From Blumeriella jaapii (Eukaryota; Ascomycota; Leotiomycetes; Helotiales; Drepanopezizaceae), in assembly GCA_009599575.1 (NCBI GenBank), contig VWND01000017.1, positions 310,001 to 374,000 of the forward strand: a stretch of DNA of 64,000 nt. The letters run 5' to 3'. Positions 22,801 through 34,541 of the stretch are shown here, piece by piece. Under the pieces are notes generated by a model. That model made no database searches, was not told the DNA's origin, and saw only the letters and a program-made list of their open reading frames with translations. Positions within the stretch are counted from its first letter, which is position 1. Each line of letters starts with the position of its first letter. The translations under genes were made by a program, and so were the position numbers.

Positions 22801-23474
22801 CGATAAGTGTGCAGAGCTTTTTTGGTTGGTCGCCATTGTCTCGATAGCGTGTGTGTACAGCAGTTTCTGAGCTTCCAGATGGATTCTCAAGTCAACCAGC
22901 TTGCTCACATCATGGGCCTTCCGGCTCCATCCCGTAATGACCAACGCCTTTGTCAAAACCTCGTGCGCGTTCGTTGCGAAGTTCAACAATCTGAGCTTCT
23001 TTTGCAGATTTCCTGCGACATGTCTTCGGAAACGCTGGTGTGTGATGCATTGCCATTGAGAGCGGAAGCGGGCGTGGGCATTTGCTCCAGGTCACGCAGT
23101 GTAGTGACCAGGTCCGAGTACGTCTTTTGCGCCGTCCGTTGCAACAGCAGCGTAAGCGGCACGTAACCTTCCGTCATGTGGAAGATCTCCTGCGGAAGTA
23201 GGTCTGCGTGTGCCTGCGAATCCCGCGAGCTTCCGTTGCTTCCGTTGCTTCCATTCTCTTGCTGCGCGTTGTCTGCCTCCTTTCCGGCCGGGGCGTCGGG
23301 AGCTGTAGGGCTCGTAGGCGTCATGTTTTGGTGAGGTTCTGCCCTGGCCTTGCCTTTCTCTGACGCCGCGCCGGACGCACATGGTCTCCCGTTCACCCCA
23401 TTCGGTCGCTGATCTCTGTCGTGATTTGTGAGCGAGCCATTCCTGCTCTCCTGATCCATGATGACACCGGGCAT
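19822..23474 (-). CDS. MED14: Mediator complex subunit 14 (Rgr1), with frame breaks
   Basis: Backbone subunit of the nuclear Mediator coactivator that links the head, middle and tail modules for RNA polymerase II transcription. Exons: 23474-22732, 22684-21465 and 21403-19822. Exon 1 carries the family N-terminus LPQEIFHMTEGYVPLTLLLQ and ITGWSRKAHDVSKLVDLRIH; later parts include ASWMPD|LGYIKPPRLT across intron 1 and IANEDPESQYWFIDFRFLF. The C-terminus ends in a Gln/Pro-rich stretch and RVIVEID. As written, exon 1 loses frame at about 23008-23012 (GGAAATC where one more A would give a QENLQKKL reading), and a compensated +1/-1 slip spans about 22767-22812. With one base restored the length is about 1,181 residues, normal for the family. 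An 83-base intron could avoid the first break but has a poor donor. ATG 23474 is the likely start; 23567 is possible. Confidence 0.88.
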
Positions 23475-25595
23475 GCTCCCTGGCGCCAAATCTCCTTCTA
23501 ACCTTGCACCTCCCCGCAGTTTCACCCCCCAATGGCCCGGTGTGCGACCTTTGCGCGCCCTGTCCACTCGATGTTGGCTGTCGGGTCGAGGGAAGCTGAC
23601 GTGAAATGGAAGGCGCCCAAAGGGGGCTCAACGAGCAGGACCTGCGCTACTGGGGAGAGCCGAGGGACATGAGCGCGATATTGTTCCAGCCGTTCTCCTC
23701 GCGGTGGTCTTGTCGTCGCACCTCGTCTTCGTCGGGGCGGAGCCGCTCGAAGGTTTCGCAGATGAGGGTGGCTGGCGCGCGTGGGTGGTGGGTGACCTGG
23801 GTGCTCTACACCGATTGCCGGAATCCGCGAAGAGAGCAAGATGCAATGGGGATCGTCCTCTCCGCTCTTCACCGTCGTCGTCGTGGATGTCGTCGTCGTC
23901 GGTGCGCTGGTCGACCTCCTTGTTGTGGGTGAGTGGCAGGAGTTGCAGTAGAGGCTGGGCTGGTCGGGAGCCTTTGCGCATTAGAGACGAGCGGCGGGCG
24001 CTAGTGAGATGCGGTAAATTTAGCCGCGGGAGTCGCTTAGACGAATTGGCTTCCCCGTGCGCAAGGTTTGGACTTCTTCGAGAACAACAGTAAGAACAAG
24101 AACAACTGTAGAACAATGAGAAGAATAAGAAGAAGAATAACAACAAGAACAACAACAAGAACAAGAATAATAACAAGAACAACAGCAAGAATGACAGCAA
24201 GAACCACAGCAAGAACCACAACAAGAAACACAACAAGAGCCACAGCAAGAGCCACAACAAGAGCCACAACAAGAGCCACAACAAGAGCCACAACAAGAAC
24301 ATCACCACCACCACAATGAGTTATCGTGTATCCCGATGCCGGGCAGTCTTGCTGCGATCCTCTGTCCTCCGGTAGACGAGCTTGCATCTCACTCGAGTCT
24401 GGTTTTGCAGGCCGCTTCCCGCTGCAACTGCGCTCGTCAACGGCTCGCTTCCACTCGCGTTGCCCAGAGACGTGAAGCAAAAAGTCTAGATCTTGGATGG
24501 AGATCAGACGGGAAACATCTGTGTGATGGCTGGGCGAGGGGGACAGGCCTCGGCGTCTTGCAGCCTCGCCCAACGTCCTGGATCTGGACGTTTACCATTT
24601 CTCGGTGTATTCAGGTGTCCAGTAGCGGGAGAGTGGCTCGCAGTCACGACGTAAGCACATACAGGTCTCATCTACTTTTTGCCTCATCAGATCGAGATCT
24701 CCATGGGCTTCCGTCTGGAGAACGCCCTGCTCTTCGTCAGAGGCAAGATGCTACCACATGCCGTGGACCGGATGTGTGCACATACATCATGCTATCATAT
24801 CAGTATCTACAGTATGTACAGTACATACAGAACCGTACCATAGTTCCGTAGCAAAATAACGTTAAGTTAAGTTGTGGATGGCTTGCAGCTCCTGAGCCAT
24901 CCATGGACCCTGGTCTACCGTGTGCCATTCTACTGGTGCTGTCCCGTACAGCACTGTACCTTTTCTGTACATCCTGTACAGGACTGTATGGACATACTGT
25001 AACACCGAAGAACTGTCACTCCGAAGAACCGTCACACCGAAGAGCGGACGGGGTGGGCGCTGGCCCCCAGAGTGGCTGTCCAGGTCAACAAATGGCCCCG
25101 AGTATATCCTCACTTCCCCCTTCGCCCTTCACCCTTCGCAGCTCTGGCTCCCCGGCCTTTGCTTCTCTCTTGCACGCCGCGGCGGCAATCCTTGCCAGCC
25201 CCCGCGACGTGACCGAGCAGGATCCGCCGACCTCCTCCTCGGCCAAGCATGATGCTGGGCCCGGTGATGCTGGGCATTCGTGTGCAGTGGACCTGCGGGA
25301 CGGGCATCACGCATCCCTCACTTGCGTGGTTCCTTCGTTCCTCGCTACTACAACAACAACAACAACAACAGCAACAACAACGGCAGCAACCGCAGCAACA
25401 ACAACAACACCAAAACCACCAACTCCAACACCACCAAAACCAACATCACCATCACCACCCACGACCGCTCCCGCTGAGTCGCGCGCGCGCCGCCATCATG
25501 TTCCACCCAGCGGCACTCCACGCACACGCACGGCTGCTGTAACACGATGACCGGACCCCGCCGCTGACTGGCTACGCTGCTTCGCTCGCGACACC
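23475..25595. other. 2.1-kb divergent promoter region with trinucleotide runs
   Basis: Between the divergently transcribed Med14 and Atg22 genes. Holds AAC/AAG/CAA-type trinucleotide repeats at about 24080-24305 and 25350-25440, and palindromic-motif clusters at about 24800-24845 and 24945-25000. Polyvaline/polyleucine or polythreonine ORFs here are repeat translations. No gene supported. Confidence 0.6.
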
Positions 25596-27852
25596 ATGGT
25601 TCCTCGCAGCGACCCCGACGCCGGCCCCAGACCACACCATCCACAACGCGCCGTCTCCTCCAACAGCGCCAAACACTCCTCCTTCCGCTCCTACCACTCG
25701 TCCTTCGAGGCAGACGATGAACGCTCGAGCTCGGCGGACTACACAAGCATGGGACCGGATCAGGCCTTCAGAGATGGAGCCTCGCGATACGAGGGCGAAG
25801 ATACCAGGTTGACGAGTCGAAAGGAGCTTTCGGGCTGGTACGCCTACGGCTTCGCGGCCGAGGTGTTCGTGATCTGTGGAATGGGTGAGTCGCAGAGTGT
25901 CGTCGGCCTGCTACGAGCACCTGCGCGACGTGGAGAAGGGCGCGCTCGCCTGCAGTCGGAGTCGCTGGGCTTGCTGGCTTGCTGGCTTGCTGGCTATCTG
26001 GCTTGCTGGCTTGCTGGCTTCTCCACCGAGCTTCACAGGCAGAGAGTCGCTTTGCGATCATCTGCTGCCGGTCCCGAGCATGGTGACGGCTACGCGTCAA
26101 ACCAACCGGCGAGGTGCGCGGAGGACATCCCAATGCTAACATGGGCTAGGATCCTTCATCCCCATCACCCTCGAACAGCTGGCCCGCGAGAATGGGGTTC
26201 TTCTATCGGACCTCACCACACCCTGCGGATCGAGTTCCTCTCATCCCAGTCCCAACGTTCCCGAACCAAATGCCATCAAAGATCTGGGACAGTGTGTGGT
26301 GTATGTGCTGGGAATCCAGATCAACACGGCCAGTTTTGCCATGTACACGTTCTCCCTGAGTGTGCTGTTCCAGGCCTTGCTGGTGGTGTCCATCAGCTGC
26401 GCTGCGGATCATGGCAACTATCGAAAACGCTTGCTGTTGTCTTTTGCTTTTGCTGGCGCGATCGCAACCATGCTGTTCCTGCCCATCGTCCCCAAGGTGT
26501 ATCTACTGGGAGCACTCCTCGCAATGATTGCAAACACTTGTTTCGGAGCTAGCTTTGTGCTCTTGAATTCCTTCTTGCCTCTCATGGTCAGGCATCATCC
26601 CAAGACGCAGTTTCGGACACCAGACGCAACTCCAGAGCTGCCATCGACCATTCCTGACGATCAGCCACCCGAGAGTCATTTAGACCCTGCTGACCCTGCT
26701 GAAGCTGCTGAAGCTGCTGAAGCTGCTGAAGCAGACCTTCAGAACTCGACATCGGCTCTGCTCTCTCCCGCTCCAGACTCTGCGCACGCATCGCCGCCAT
26801 CTCAAAACCTCACATCTCTCGAGTTGCAGCTCTCGACGCAAATCTCGTCCGCCGGAATCGGCATTGGATATAGCGCCGGTCTCTTTCTCCAATGTGTTTG
26901 CATCGTGGTCATTTTCTCCCTGAAAAGCACCACATTTTCCCTGCGCCTTGTCCTCTTCCTAGTAGGAGCTTGGTGGTTCATCTTCACGATTCCCGCCGCC
27001 CTCTGGCTTCGCCCCCGCCCCGGCCCCCCTCTTCGCCGCGGCGCGGACGGCGAGAGCCGATCCTGGCTCGTCTACATTGCCTACGCCTGGCAATCTCTGT
27101 GGCGCACCGTCAAGCTCGTCCGCCGTCTCAAGGACATCGCACTCTTTCTCGGCGCCTGGTTTCTCCTCTCGGACGCCATCGCCACCGTGTCCGGGACCGC
27201 AGTCCTCTACGCCAAAACGCAGCTGCACATGGCCCCGGAAGCGCTTGGCCTCATCAACGTGATCGCAACCACCGCCGGGGTCCTGGGCGCCTTCTCCTGG
27301 GCCTACATCTCCCGCACATTTGGGCTCCGTCCGCATCAGACCATACTAGCCTGTATCTGCATCTTCGAGACCATCCCGCTCTACGGACTGCTAGGGTACC
27401 TTCCCTTTGTGCAGGAGTGGGGCGTCGTCGGCCTCCAGAGACCGTGGGAGATGTATCCCCTCGGCCTCATCTACGGCTTCGTGCTCGGCGGGCTGAGCAG
27501 CTACTGCCGCTCTCTCTTCGGCGAGCTCATCCCCCCTGGCTCGGAAGCCGCCTTCTACGCCCTGTACGCCATCACCGACAAAGGATCTTCTGTGTTTGGA
27601 CCCGCCATCGTCGGCGCGATCGTGGATCGCACGGGCGAGATCCGCCCCGCGTTCTGGTTCCTGGCGGCGCTGGTCGGCTTGCCAGCACCCTTGATCTACT
27701 TCGTGGATGTGGAGAGGGGGAAGAGGGAGGGCGAGATCCTCGCGGAAGTGATTGAGGGCTTCAAGAGCGCCGAGGCGAGCGGGACGCAGAGTCCTCGCGA
27801 GTCCCGAGCGCTCTTGACTAGTACTGATGTCGAGGAGGACGAGACGAGGTAG
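25596..27852 (+). CDS. ATG22: Vacuolar amino-acid effluxer Atg22
   Basis: Vacuolar membrane permease of the Atg22 family, which returns amino acids from degraded autophagic cargo to the cytosol. Exons 25596-25884 and 26150-27852, 663 residues. Exon 1 ends [20 protein letters not shown] and exon 2 resumes [18 protein letters not shown], the Atg22 signature. About ten to twelve hydrophobic spans follow, for example [36 protein letters not shown] and the late [24 protein letters not shown]. Compared with a minimal Atg22 there is a long hydrophilic insert after the LPLMVRHHP segment with an Ala-Glu repeat ([11 protein letters not shown]). The 265-base intron is long for this window and carries a GCTTGCTGGC repeat (about 25970-26025). 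It is transcribed away from Med14. Confidence 0.93.
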
Positions 27853-30800
27853 ATTGCCGGCTTGGAATATGCGGTTGATACCCAAATGTGATAGAATCTT
27901 GCTTCGGCGTTAGGTATACCATCAGGTTTCTCTCCCGGGTCATTCTTCGTTCTACATCTTCTGGCTCGAATACCATCATGGTAGGCCCTCCACCTGAGTT
28001 GTACACATGTGACCTATCGTCGCACACCCTGATCCCAACCCTCTCAACCCCAAGTCATCAACCACCCTTCCTTCCAGCTCACTGCTTGCTCTCCAAACAT
28101 GCAGCAGGCAGGGGAGTCTAACGCGCTTCTCTCTTCTACGTCTACGGGGAAGCTCTCGCTAACTAATCTCAACTTCGAATTATAGAAAAAGGGGGGGAGA
28201 GAGCTGAAAATATCTGCTGTGAGATCGCCGGCATCAAATCGAGTTGCAGTTGTCTAAAAAAAAAATCTTTTTTCTAACATAAAAAAAAGAAGGGTGCGGA
28301 GGTGGGTACGTAGGTAATTTGTGCACGGAAACAAAAACGAGAGGAAACCTTCCATCTAAGATCCACCTGATAGACGATGACCCAAACCTCAGGACCCGGC
28401 AGGTCAAGAATCTTTTCACAAACCCCATCCTGTGCCGCTTGCCTGGTGTGCTGGAACGAAGGCCCTGGTGGCAAGCACCTGTTGTCTTCTTTCATCGTGC
28501 ACGCTCTCCGCGCTTAGATAGATGATGGGTTGTTTCTTGCCGTAGCTGGTTGGCGGATGAGCCTGGGTCGGGGCAATGCGAAGGGGTGGTATTCCCGGAG
28601 CGGGTTGGTGGTGCTTTTCTTGGAGCACGCGAGCGAGAATCTCGATGGTTGTTTTGAGGGATGTGCTGTCCAGGAATTAGCTTCGTCGGTGCCAGCCATC
28701 CTTTCAATTTTTCCTTTTTTTTTTCTTTTTTCCTCCCATCTGATATCCATTAATCTTGGGGGTCTGGAATCGATCGTTCGCTTGCTATCACTTACTTGCT
28801 GTACGAGTATGGGTGTGTGACTGAGATGCTGCTTCGGAGAATGTCTCCCTCTGTGGTGGGTAGATGCTAATGTTTATCAGAACTCCTAAAATCGGCTTGA
28901 CAGACAGGTTTATCATCAAACACGTCTCGGTTGTATGTGCACTGCTGTTGACGGGATGTATGCCAGAGGACTTGCCGAATACCAGCTACCGAGGGCGCAA
29001 GACAGACTGCTTATGGTGCTCGCCAAAGAGAACAGCGAAACGCATTTGTTCTTGGTTTTCGGAGAAAATGAAATAGATTTTTACATATCTTTTATTTACG
29101 TTGTCGCTTTAATGGCTATTGTCAATATACACAACCTTGTCAAAGCATAAGCCTGTAAGCCCGATTCTGCGATTCAACCGACGCCGAAGTTCTCCGGCGT
29201 CTTACGACGCAGCCAAAAAGGATCCTAGGCTTGCATCACCTTGTACGGTACAGTAACATGCTCCGGAAAGCGACCATAGCGAGCATCTGCAGACGTCCCG
29301 GGACCTTCGCACCATCGGATAGGACGGCTCGAACAGCGCGGGAGGAATGAAGGCCAGTCCCCTAGACTACTCTCTGCTGTATACCGCCGACGTCAGAGAC
29401 CTGGCTGGGACGAGTATATATATAGAGAGGGCGAATACGGACGGGGTGGAGTGGATCTACATCGTAGAAGAGACAGACGTGGTACCGACCGTAAAAGGGA
29501 AGAGCACCCACTGCGTCTCGCTAAGCGTGGGAGTGAGTCGCTTGTGTCTCTCGGTTAGCTGAGGTGTATGTATGTATGTGTGTGTGTGTGTGTGTGTACA
29601 AGAGGGGAGGGAATATCGCGTCGTCTGGAAAGCCAGACATACATATAATGCCTAGTCCTCATTCCCATTCCCAGAGTAAAGTAGAAAGGCCGTTAGTTCC
29701 GTGCTGCCGCGTGCTTTCTTACTTACCTCTGCAGTTCTGTGCATATTTCCGGTGTGGTCAGAAGCAGGTTTGGTCGTGTGAAGTAGGTCTAGGATCATAC
29801 GGCTGGGAAAGGTGACTCCGACTACACGGTCTTTGCTGTCGGTTGGAACAGCATCGTCATCATCTTGCCACTGGGTTCCACACATGCTATGGCCAAGTGC
29901 TAGAAGTGAAGCTGAAATGCGAAGAGCTTCCGGCTTTGCAAACTACAGACGGGGTAGCCAGGTACCTATCTCTGACGGTTTTGCAGTCGTGCCCTACTTC
30001 TGGTTTGTTCGCCTCGGGGCTATCGTGGGGCGTGTTTCTAGAGCCTAATTATTGTTTTCGTACCACGAGCTGGAATATGTGGATTCTGGATGGAGCCTGT
30101 TGGTTTTAACATCAGCGACTGCCATATATGCAATTTTTGCATATTGTGTTTCTAGAGTAAGGACCCGGCTTTCGCCTTATCGTGGATATGTCGTATTTCT
30201 AGTAGCCATAGATCTAGGTCCGCAGAAAGCGCTGAGTATGTGGCAGACGATACGGTCTGTTGAGATACATCACTTCTGCAGTCTCCTTGGTAAAGATAGA
30301 CGTTTTCATCCGGATATTTCTGTAGACTCTAGGCTTTGAAGACTGGGTAGTCTTCTGCGTGTCTGAGACCCGTTTTTTGTGTGTTACAGGCGGAGTACTG
30401 TATATAATAGCAGTCCATTTCCGTTCTTTGTTTAGCATGTGGCTATCAGTATCTACTTTAGATAGAAAATTCGCTAGAAACGGTGGCGAAGATCTCTCTT
30501 GTTGATGCATGTCTCGGTCTACGTTCTCTGTAAGAGAAGTGGCGACGAGAAAGCGAGTCGGCAGGAGAGAAGTTGTCGGATTTGTAATAGCAGTTTACGG
30601 CAACGCATACTGGTGGAGACCTATAGTTTGAAGAGTGATATGTGGATCTGACACGCGGCAAGGTTCTACACTGTATTATCTGGTTCGTATATCGCAACCT
30701 GAGGCCTTCTTGAGTTTAAGCACAAGTCTTTCGAAATTCAGCACACCCTAGATGCCGTGATAGATATGAACTGTGGTTTCCCATGCCATCAGAATTCGAG

Positions 30801-32767
30801 TCGCTGGTTCTCCGTACATGCGGTACATTCGCACTAATGCTTAACGACCATTCTACCTCCACTCCCTTGCTTCGAGGTTCGCAGCCATCGCCTCGCGCAG
30901 ACTTAAAGCACCGTTGTCGCTCGACTCCGACGATAGGGGATCTTTGTAGTCAGTTCGTAGTAGTGACTCGTGAGGATCACGTATGTGGAAGTGAGCCGAA
31001 AGAACAAGGGAGTAATGAAACGGAATAGAGAGATGTAACTAGATACAATCGCGAAGTTCATCTGTCAACAACGCGTCTTACAGCACGCGAATTCTCTATT
31101 GTAAGTGTTTTGACACTGTGTCTGGTCATTGATCGCGTCGGACCAATGACACCAACTGCGATCGCCCCTTGTTCTTCTTACATACCGCTAGTAGTAAGTT
31201 CCGCCTGGTTGACTATGGCATTTGGTGTTCTCCAAGCACTAAGCTTGCTAAAGCGATATGAAGTGAATTTTTACGACCAGTTCTAGACATCTGATTCTGC
31301 CCAAATCTCTGTCGGTAGAAAAAGCCCTGCTGGTAGCAGATCCAACAAGATGCTCCGCAAGTCAGGACGCTGGGTTTTGCTTTAGCACTTAAGGATGGCC
31401 GTCAATTGTGAGCGGGCTCAGGACCTGCAGGACATTCCATCCCACTTGACGGACGGGCTAACAAGCGAGCGCGGCCCAAAACAACAAACCCCCCATGGAT
31501 ACGATACGTCAGCACCCGAAGCCATATCGCAGTCACAGGAGGTTGTATACATGGAGCAAATGCACCGAAGACCACCCACCCATGGACAACGATTGCAAGA
31601 GACAAGTGTGCATTCGTGGGTGACTATGACCTCCTCCCCATCCTCAAACGTCTGCTGGAATCCTCCGCCTCCTGCTGCAGCATTGGCTTGCGCAACAGAT
31701 ACGAGCCCTCAACCCGAGGTCTCCGGCAACGCGTCGCGCGCACGAATGCGGAAACAGGTCTGGCGCGCTCCATCGCACCGGCGCCGGATCGGCTACTTTG
31801 GGATTCTGGCCGAGACGGGATGACAGGGCCAGCCAGGACAGGGCCGTGAGTTCCTGGGGAAGATATGAATGAACACGGCTTGTCGATGCCGATTCCACGT
31901 TCCTGAATTCGAGTCAAAGGGCTCTCTAGTGTATGCGACACGGTGCTTGTGGGCAGTGAGTGACCTTGCTTTACTCTCTTGGTCAGCTGGGGATGAGGTT
32001 GTGTTTGGATTCTGGCTCGCAGAAGGTATGTGTGTACATGCGCAGTAAGCGGTACAAACACAGCACACAAGCAAGCGAGCCTAGGTCTAGCCCACGACGG
32101 GATCGTGTCCTTGTTGGGCTTGGATTTCGAAAATGGGATACTACAGTAACTAGAGATTTCTACCTAGCTAGCTATCAATAAACGACGTCCCGCAACCTAT
32201 GTAGCACCTAGGTTTCTGAAGATGGAGCCATGCGTAGCTTCGGAGCCTCTCTAGCTCACATAGGTACCTAGGTACTTGAAACCTGTAAATGGCTGTGACC
32301 ACCAAGTGCCCTACTTTTGTTTTTGTTTTTGGCCGCATCACTCTTCAACAGCTTCATTTGTAGACTTTCTTCTGCCAGCCGCGGAAAGATACGTCGTTGC
32401 GCGAGACAGCGGCGAAACAGAATGGAAATGCTTAGCTCAAGCCAGATGGCAAAAGAATGACCTGAGCTAGGGGATGAATAGAAGTATTGAACCCGTGGGT
32501 ATCTGAATGTAAGATAGCCCCCTCGTGTTCGACGATCCTTATTTCGCTCGGCCTGGAAATCCTTTAGGTTGGCATTTCGAATCTCCAGATCCGGGTCGCG
32601 AGCTCTGCTGATCCCTCGATGCATGATATCGCCTCAGTTCTCCGCGCTGATGGCAAGCAAGCTTAGCTCTCGCCCCCATCGTCCAACACCAAGGACCTTC
32701 ATTCCCTCGCCCAGATCCATATGCCAACCTGTCGATCTCTACTGCAGATTTCATCCGACCCTCAAAC
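27853..32767. other. 4.9-kb gene-poor region
   Basis: No gene I can name. Between about 28.9 and 30.3 kb on the + strand, several short frames look protein-like (listed under findings) but do not assemble into a convincing model. Small GT/TATG runs occur near 29565-29600. The rest, including 30.4-32.5 kb, shows no recognisable feature. Confidence 0.5.
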
Positions 32768-34031
32768 TCACCCATTTCTCTTCTCCAACCCCCCAGCCTT
32801 CTTCCCGATAGAGCACACCTTAAACCTCTTCTGCCTATTCCCACCCCTCTCCACCTTCCTCTCATACTCCTTCCTCGCCCTCGTGTCTACCGTCTGCATC
32901 TTCTTCTCCGTAGCGAGTAAGGCGCGCTGCTGCTGGTCCGGGACGCCGATCAAGCTTGTCGAGGTGCCGGGCTTGGGGATCATGCGCCTGTCAACCACCT
33001 CACTGGGCTTCGCAGAATGATCAGATCCAGGGCTAAGATTGGCTCGAGGGATGTCGCCCCGCGGAATCGGTGACCTCGCCGGGGAGAGTCGTCGGCGCCC
33101 TTGCTCTGGCTGCGAAGAGCGGTGTCGTAAGATTTTGCCCGAGGGCAGACGCACCTCGTCCGCGGAGATGGTGATCGTGATGGCCTCCTCAGCACGTCTG
33201 CAGCTACCCTCCCCTCCTTCTCCATCTTCGCCATCGGATTCTGGAGAGGATTCGTAGAACTCTCGTAGCTCCAAAACGTCGTCCTCCATCTCTAGCCGAC
33301 AGTGCCCCTTGGCCCGCATGTGATCCTGCACAGCGACACGATTGACTTTCTCGCTGCCGCAGTACAGACACTCGTGGAAGTCTGAGATGATCTTGGATAG
33401 GTAGTCGAGGAAAGACTCGACATCTATCAGGTTCTCGATGTTTGGGATGAAGAAGCTGTGAACGTGAGACATGTGCTCGATATTAGCATCGAGGGACGGT
33501 GAGATGATAGGGCAGAATAGGCATCTGGACGCATCGAACGGCTCCGACTCTTCTGAGGGGTCCGGATTGAGCATGTCAGAGGATGGTAGAGCTTTCCTCT
33601 GAGATATAACCTCGATCTCGGAATCCTTCTCGTCTGCTCTCGAAAGGTGATTCCGCGACTTGAGATGGCTTTGCCAAGCTTTCCGACTGGTATACCTTTG
33701 TTCGCACGCGCCGCACAGCTTCTCGAAGTCTTCGCTCTCATCCTCATCATCTTCACTCCTCGTATAAGTCAACTCGCCAAATTGAGATAGCGAGATGGGA
33801 GTGAGAGAGGTAATGCGGCGTTTGAGGTTGTAGATACTGTTTTGATCCCATTAGACGGAGCCCATCCGGGGCAGGAGAATGAGATGCGTACTGCCACTTC
33901 TCTTTCATGTGCGCCCTCTGATCTTCTTTGCTTGCAAAACGAATGAGGCATGTCTGGCAGCCATACTCGATCTCCCTCTGCGCAGTCGAGCTTGTTCCGC
34001 CTGCTGCGGTTGCGGTGTTTGCGTCCGACAT
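32768..34031 (-). CDS. Rei1/Reh1-type zinc-finger 60S biogenesis factor (ZNF622 family)
   Basis: Cytoplasmic factor acting late in 60S ribosomal subunit maturation, in yeast needed to release and recycle Arx1-Alb1. Exons 34031-33892 and 33836-32768, intron of 55 bases, 402 residues. Four C2H2-type fingers are visible in the family order: CQTCLIRFASKEDQRAHMKE with WH across the splice, CGACEQRYTSRKAWQSHLKS, CLFCPIISPSLDANIEHMSH, and CLYCGSEKVNRVAVQDHMRA followed by KGHC. The second exon starts IYNLKRRITSLTPISLSQF, the typical Rei1 continuation, and the third finger is followed by IENLIDVESFLDYLSKII. The C-terminal third is Arg/Ser-rich and ends with a basic KEYERKVERGGNRQKRF tail. No membrane or secretion signal. 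Confidence 0.92.
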
Positions 34032-34541
34032 TATCACAGACGCTTGATTGAACGAGGTGGAGTGCTGTGCTTGTAGCTTCGAGCGGCTTTCTCTTGGTGA
34101 TAGTCAATTAAGTAGTACTCGAGTTTCTTCGTTGTAGTACTCGGGTTTCTTCGTTGTCGTTATCGAAGCCTCTGGTTGTATTTGTTATTGTCAGGAAGGA
34201 CCAGAGCAGGTAAATATTTGTAGCCCGAAGCCTTAGCGCGGTACGCCCTCGCTTAGCAAGTGCCCAATCAATAGAGAATGGCTCAGGGTGACTCATGTTG
34301 TACCGCAGTCATCTTGTCATCTGTGATTCACTCTACAAAGTTCCGGAATGCAATCTTGCTCTCGGAGCACTGTATCAAAGTAGGATTGAAATCATCCTGG
34401 AGCTTCTTTCTCTGATCATACAATTCGATGCGTCACCAAGACGTGAAAGACCTTGGAACGTCTAACACAAGTGCCGAGCGATACAGTATCATGTTTCTCA
34501 AATCATATCAAAGGTTGGAACAATCAATCACGACCTACACG
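34032..34541. other. Intergenic spacer
   Basis: About 500 bases between the Rei1-like start and the 3' end of the next SDR gene. A tandem AGTACTCG(A/G)GTTTCTTCGTTG duplication sits near 34113-34157. Nothing else seen. Confidence 0.5.

Noticed and set aside
23019..23101. 83-base intron that would rescue the Med14 frame
   Set aside because: The donor GTGACC is far from the GTRNGT seen in other introns here, and it would remove residues that fit the Med14 linker; a single-base indel is simpler, though not proven.
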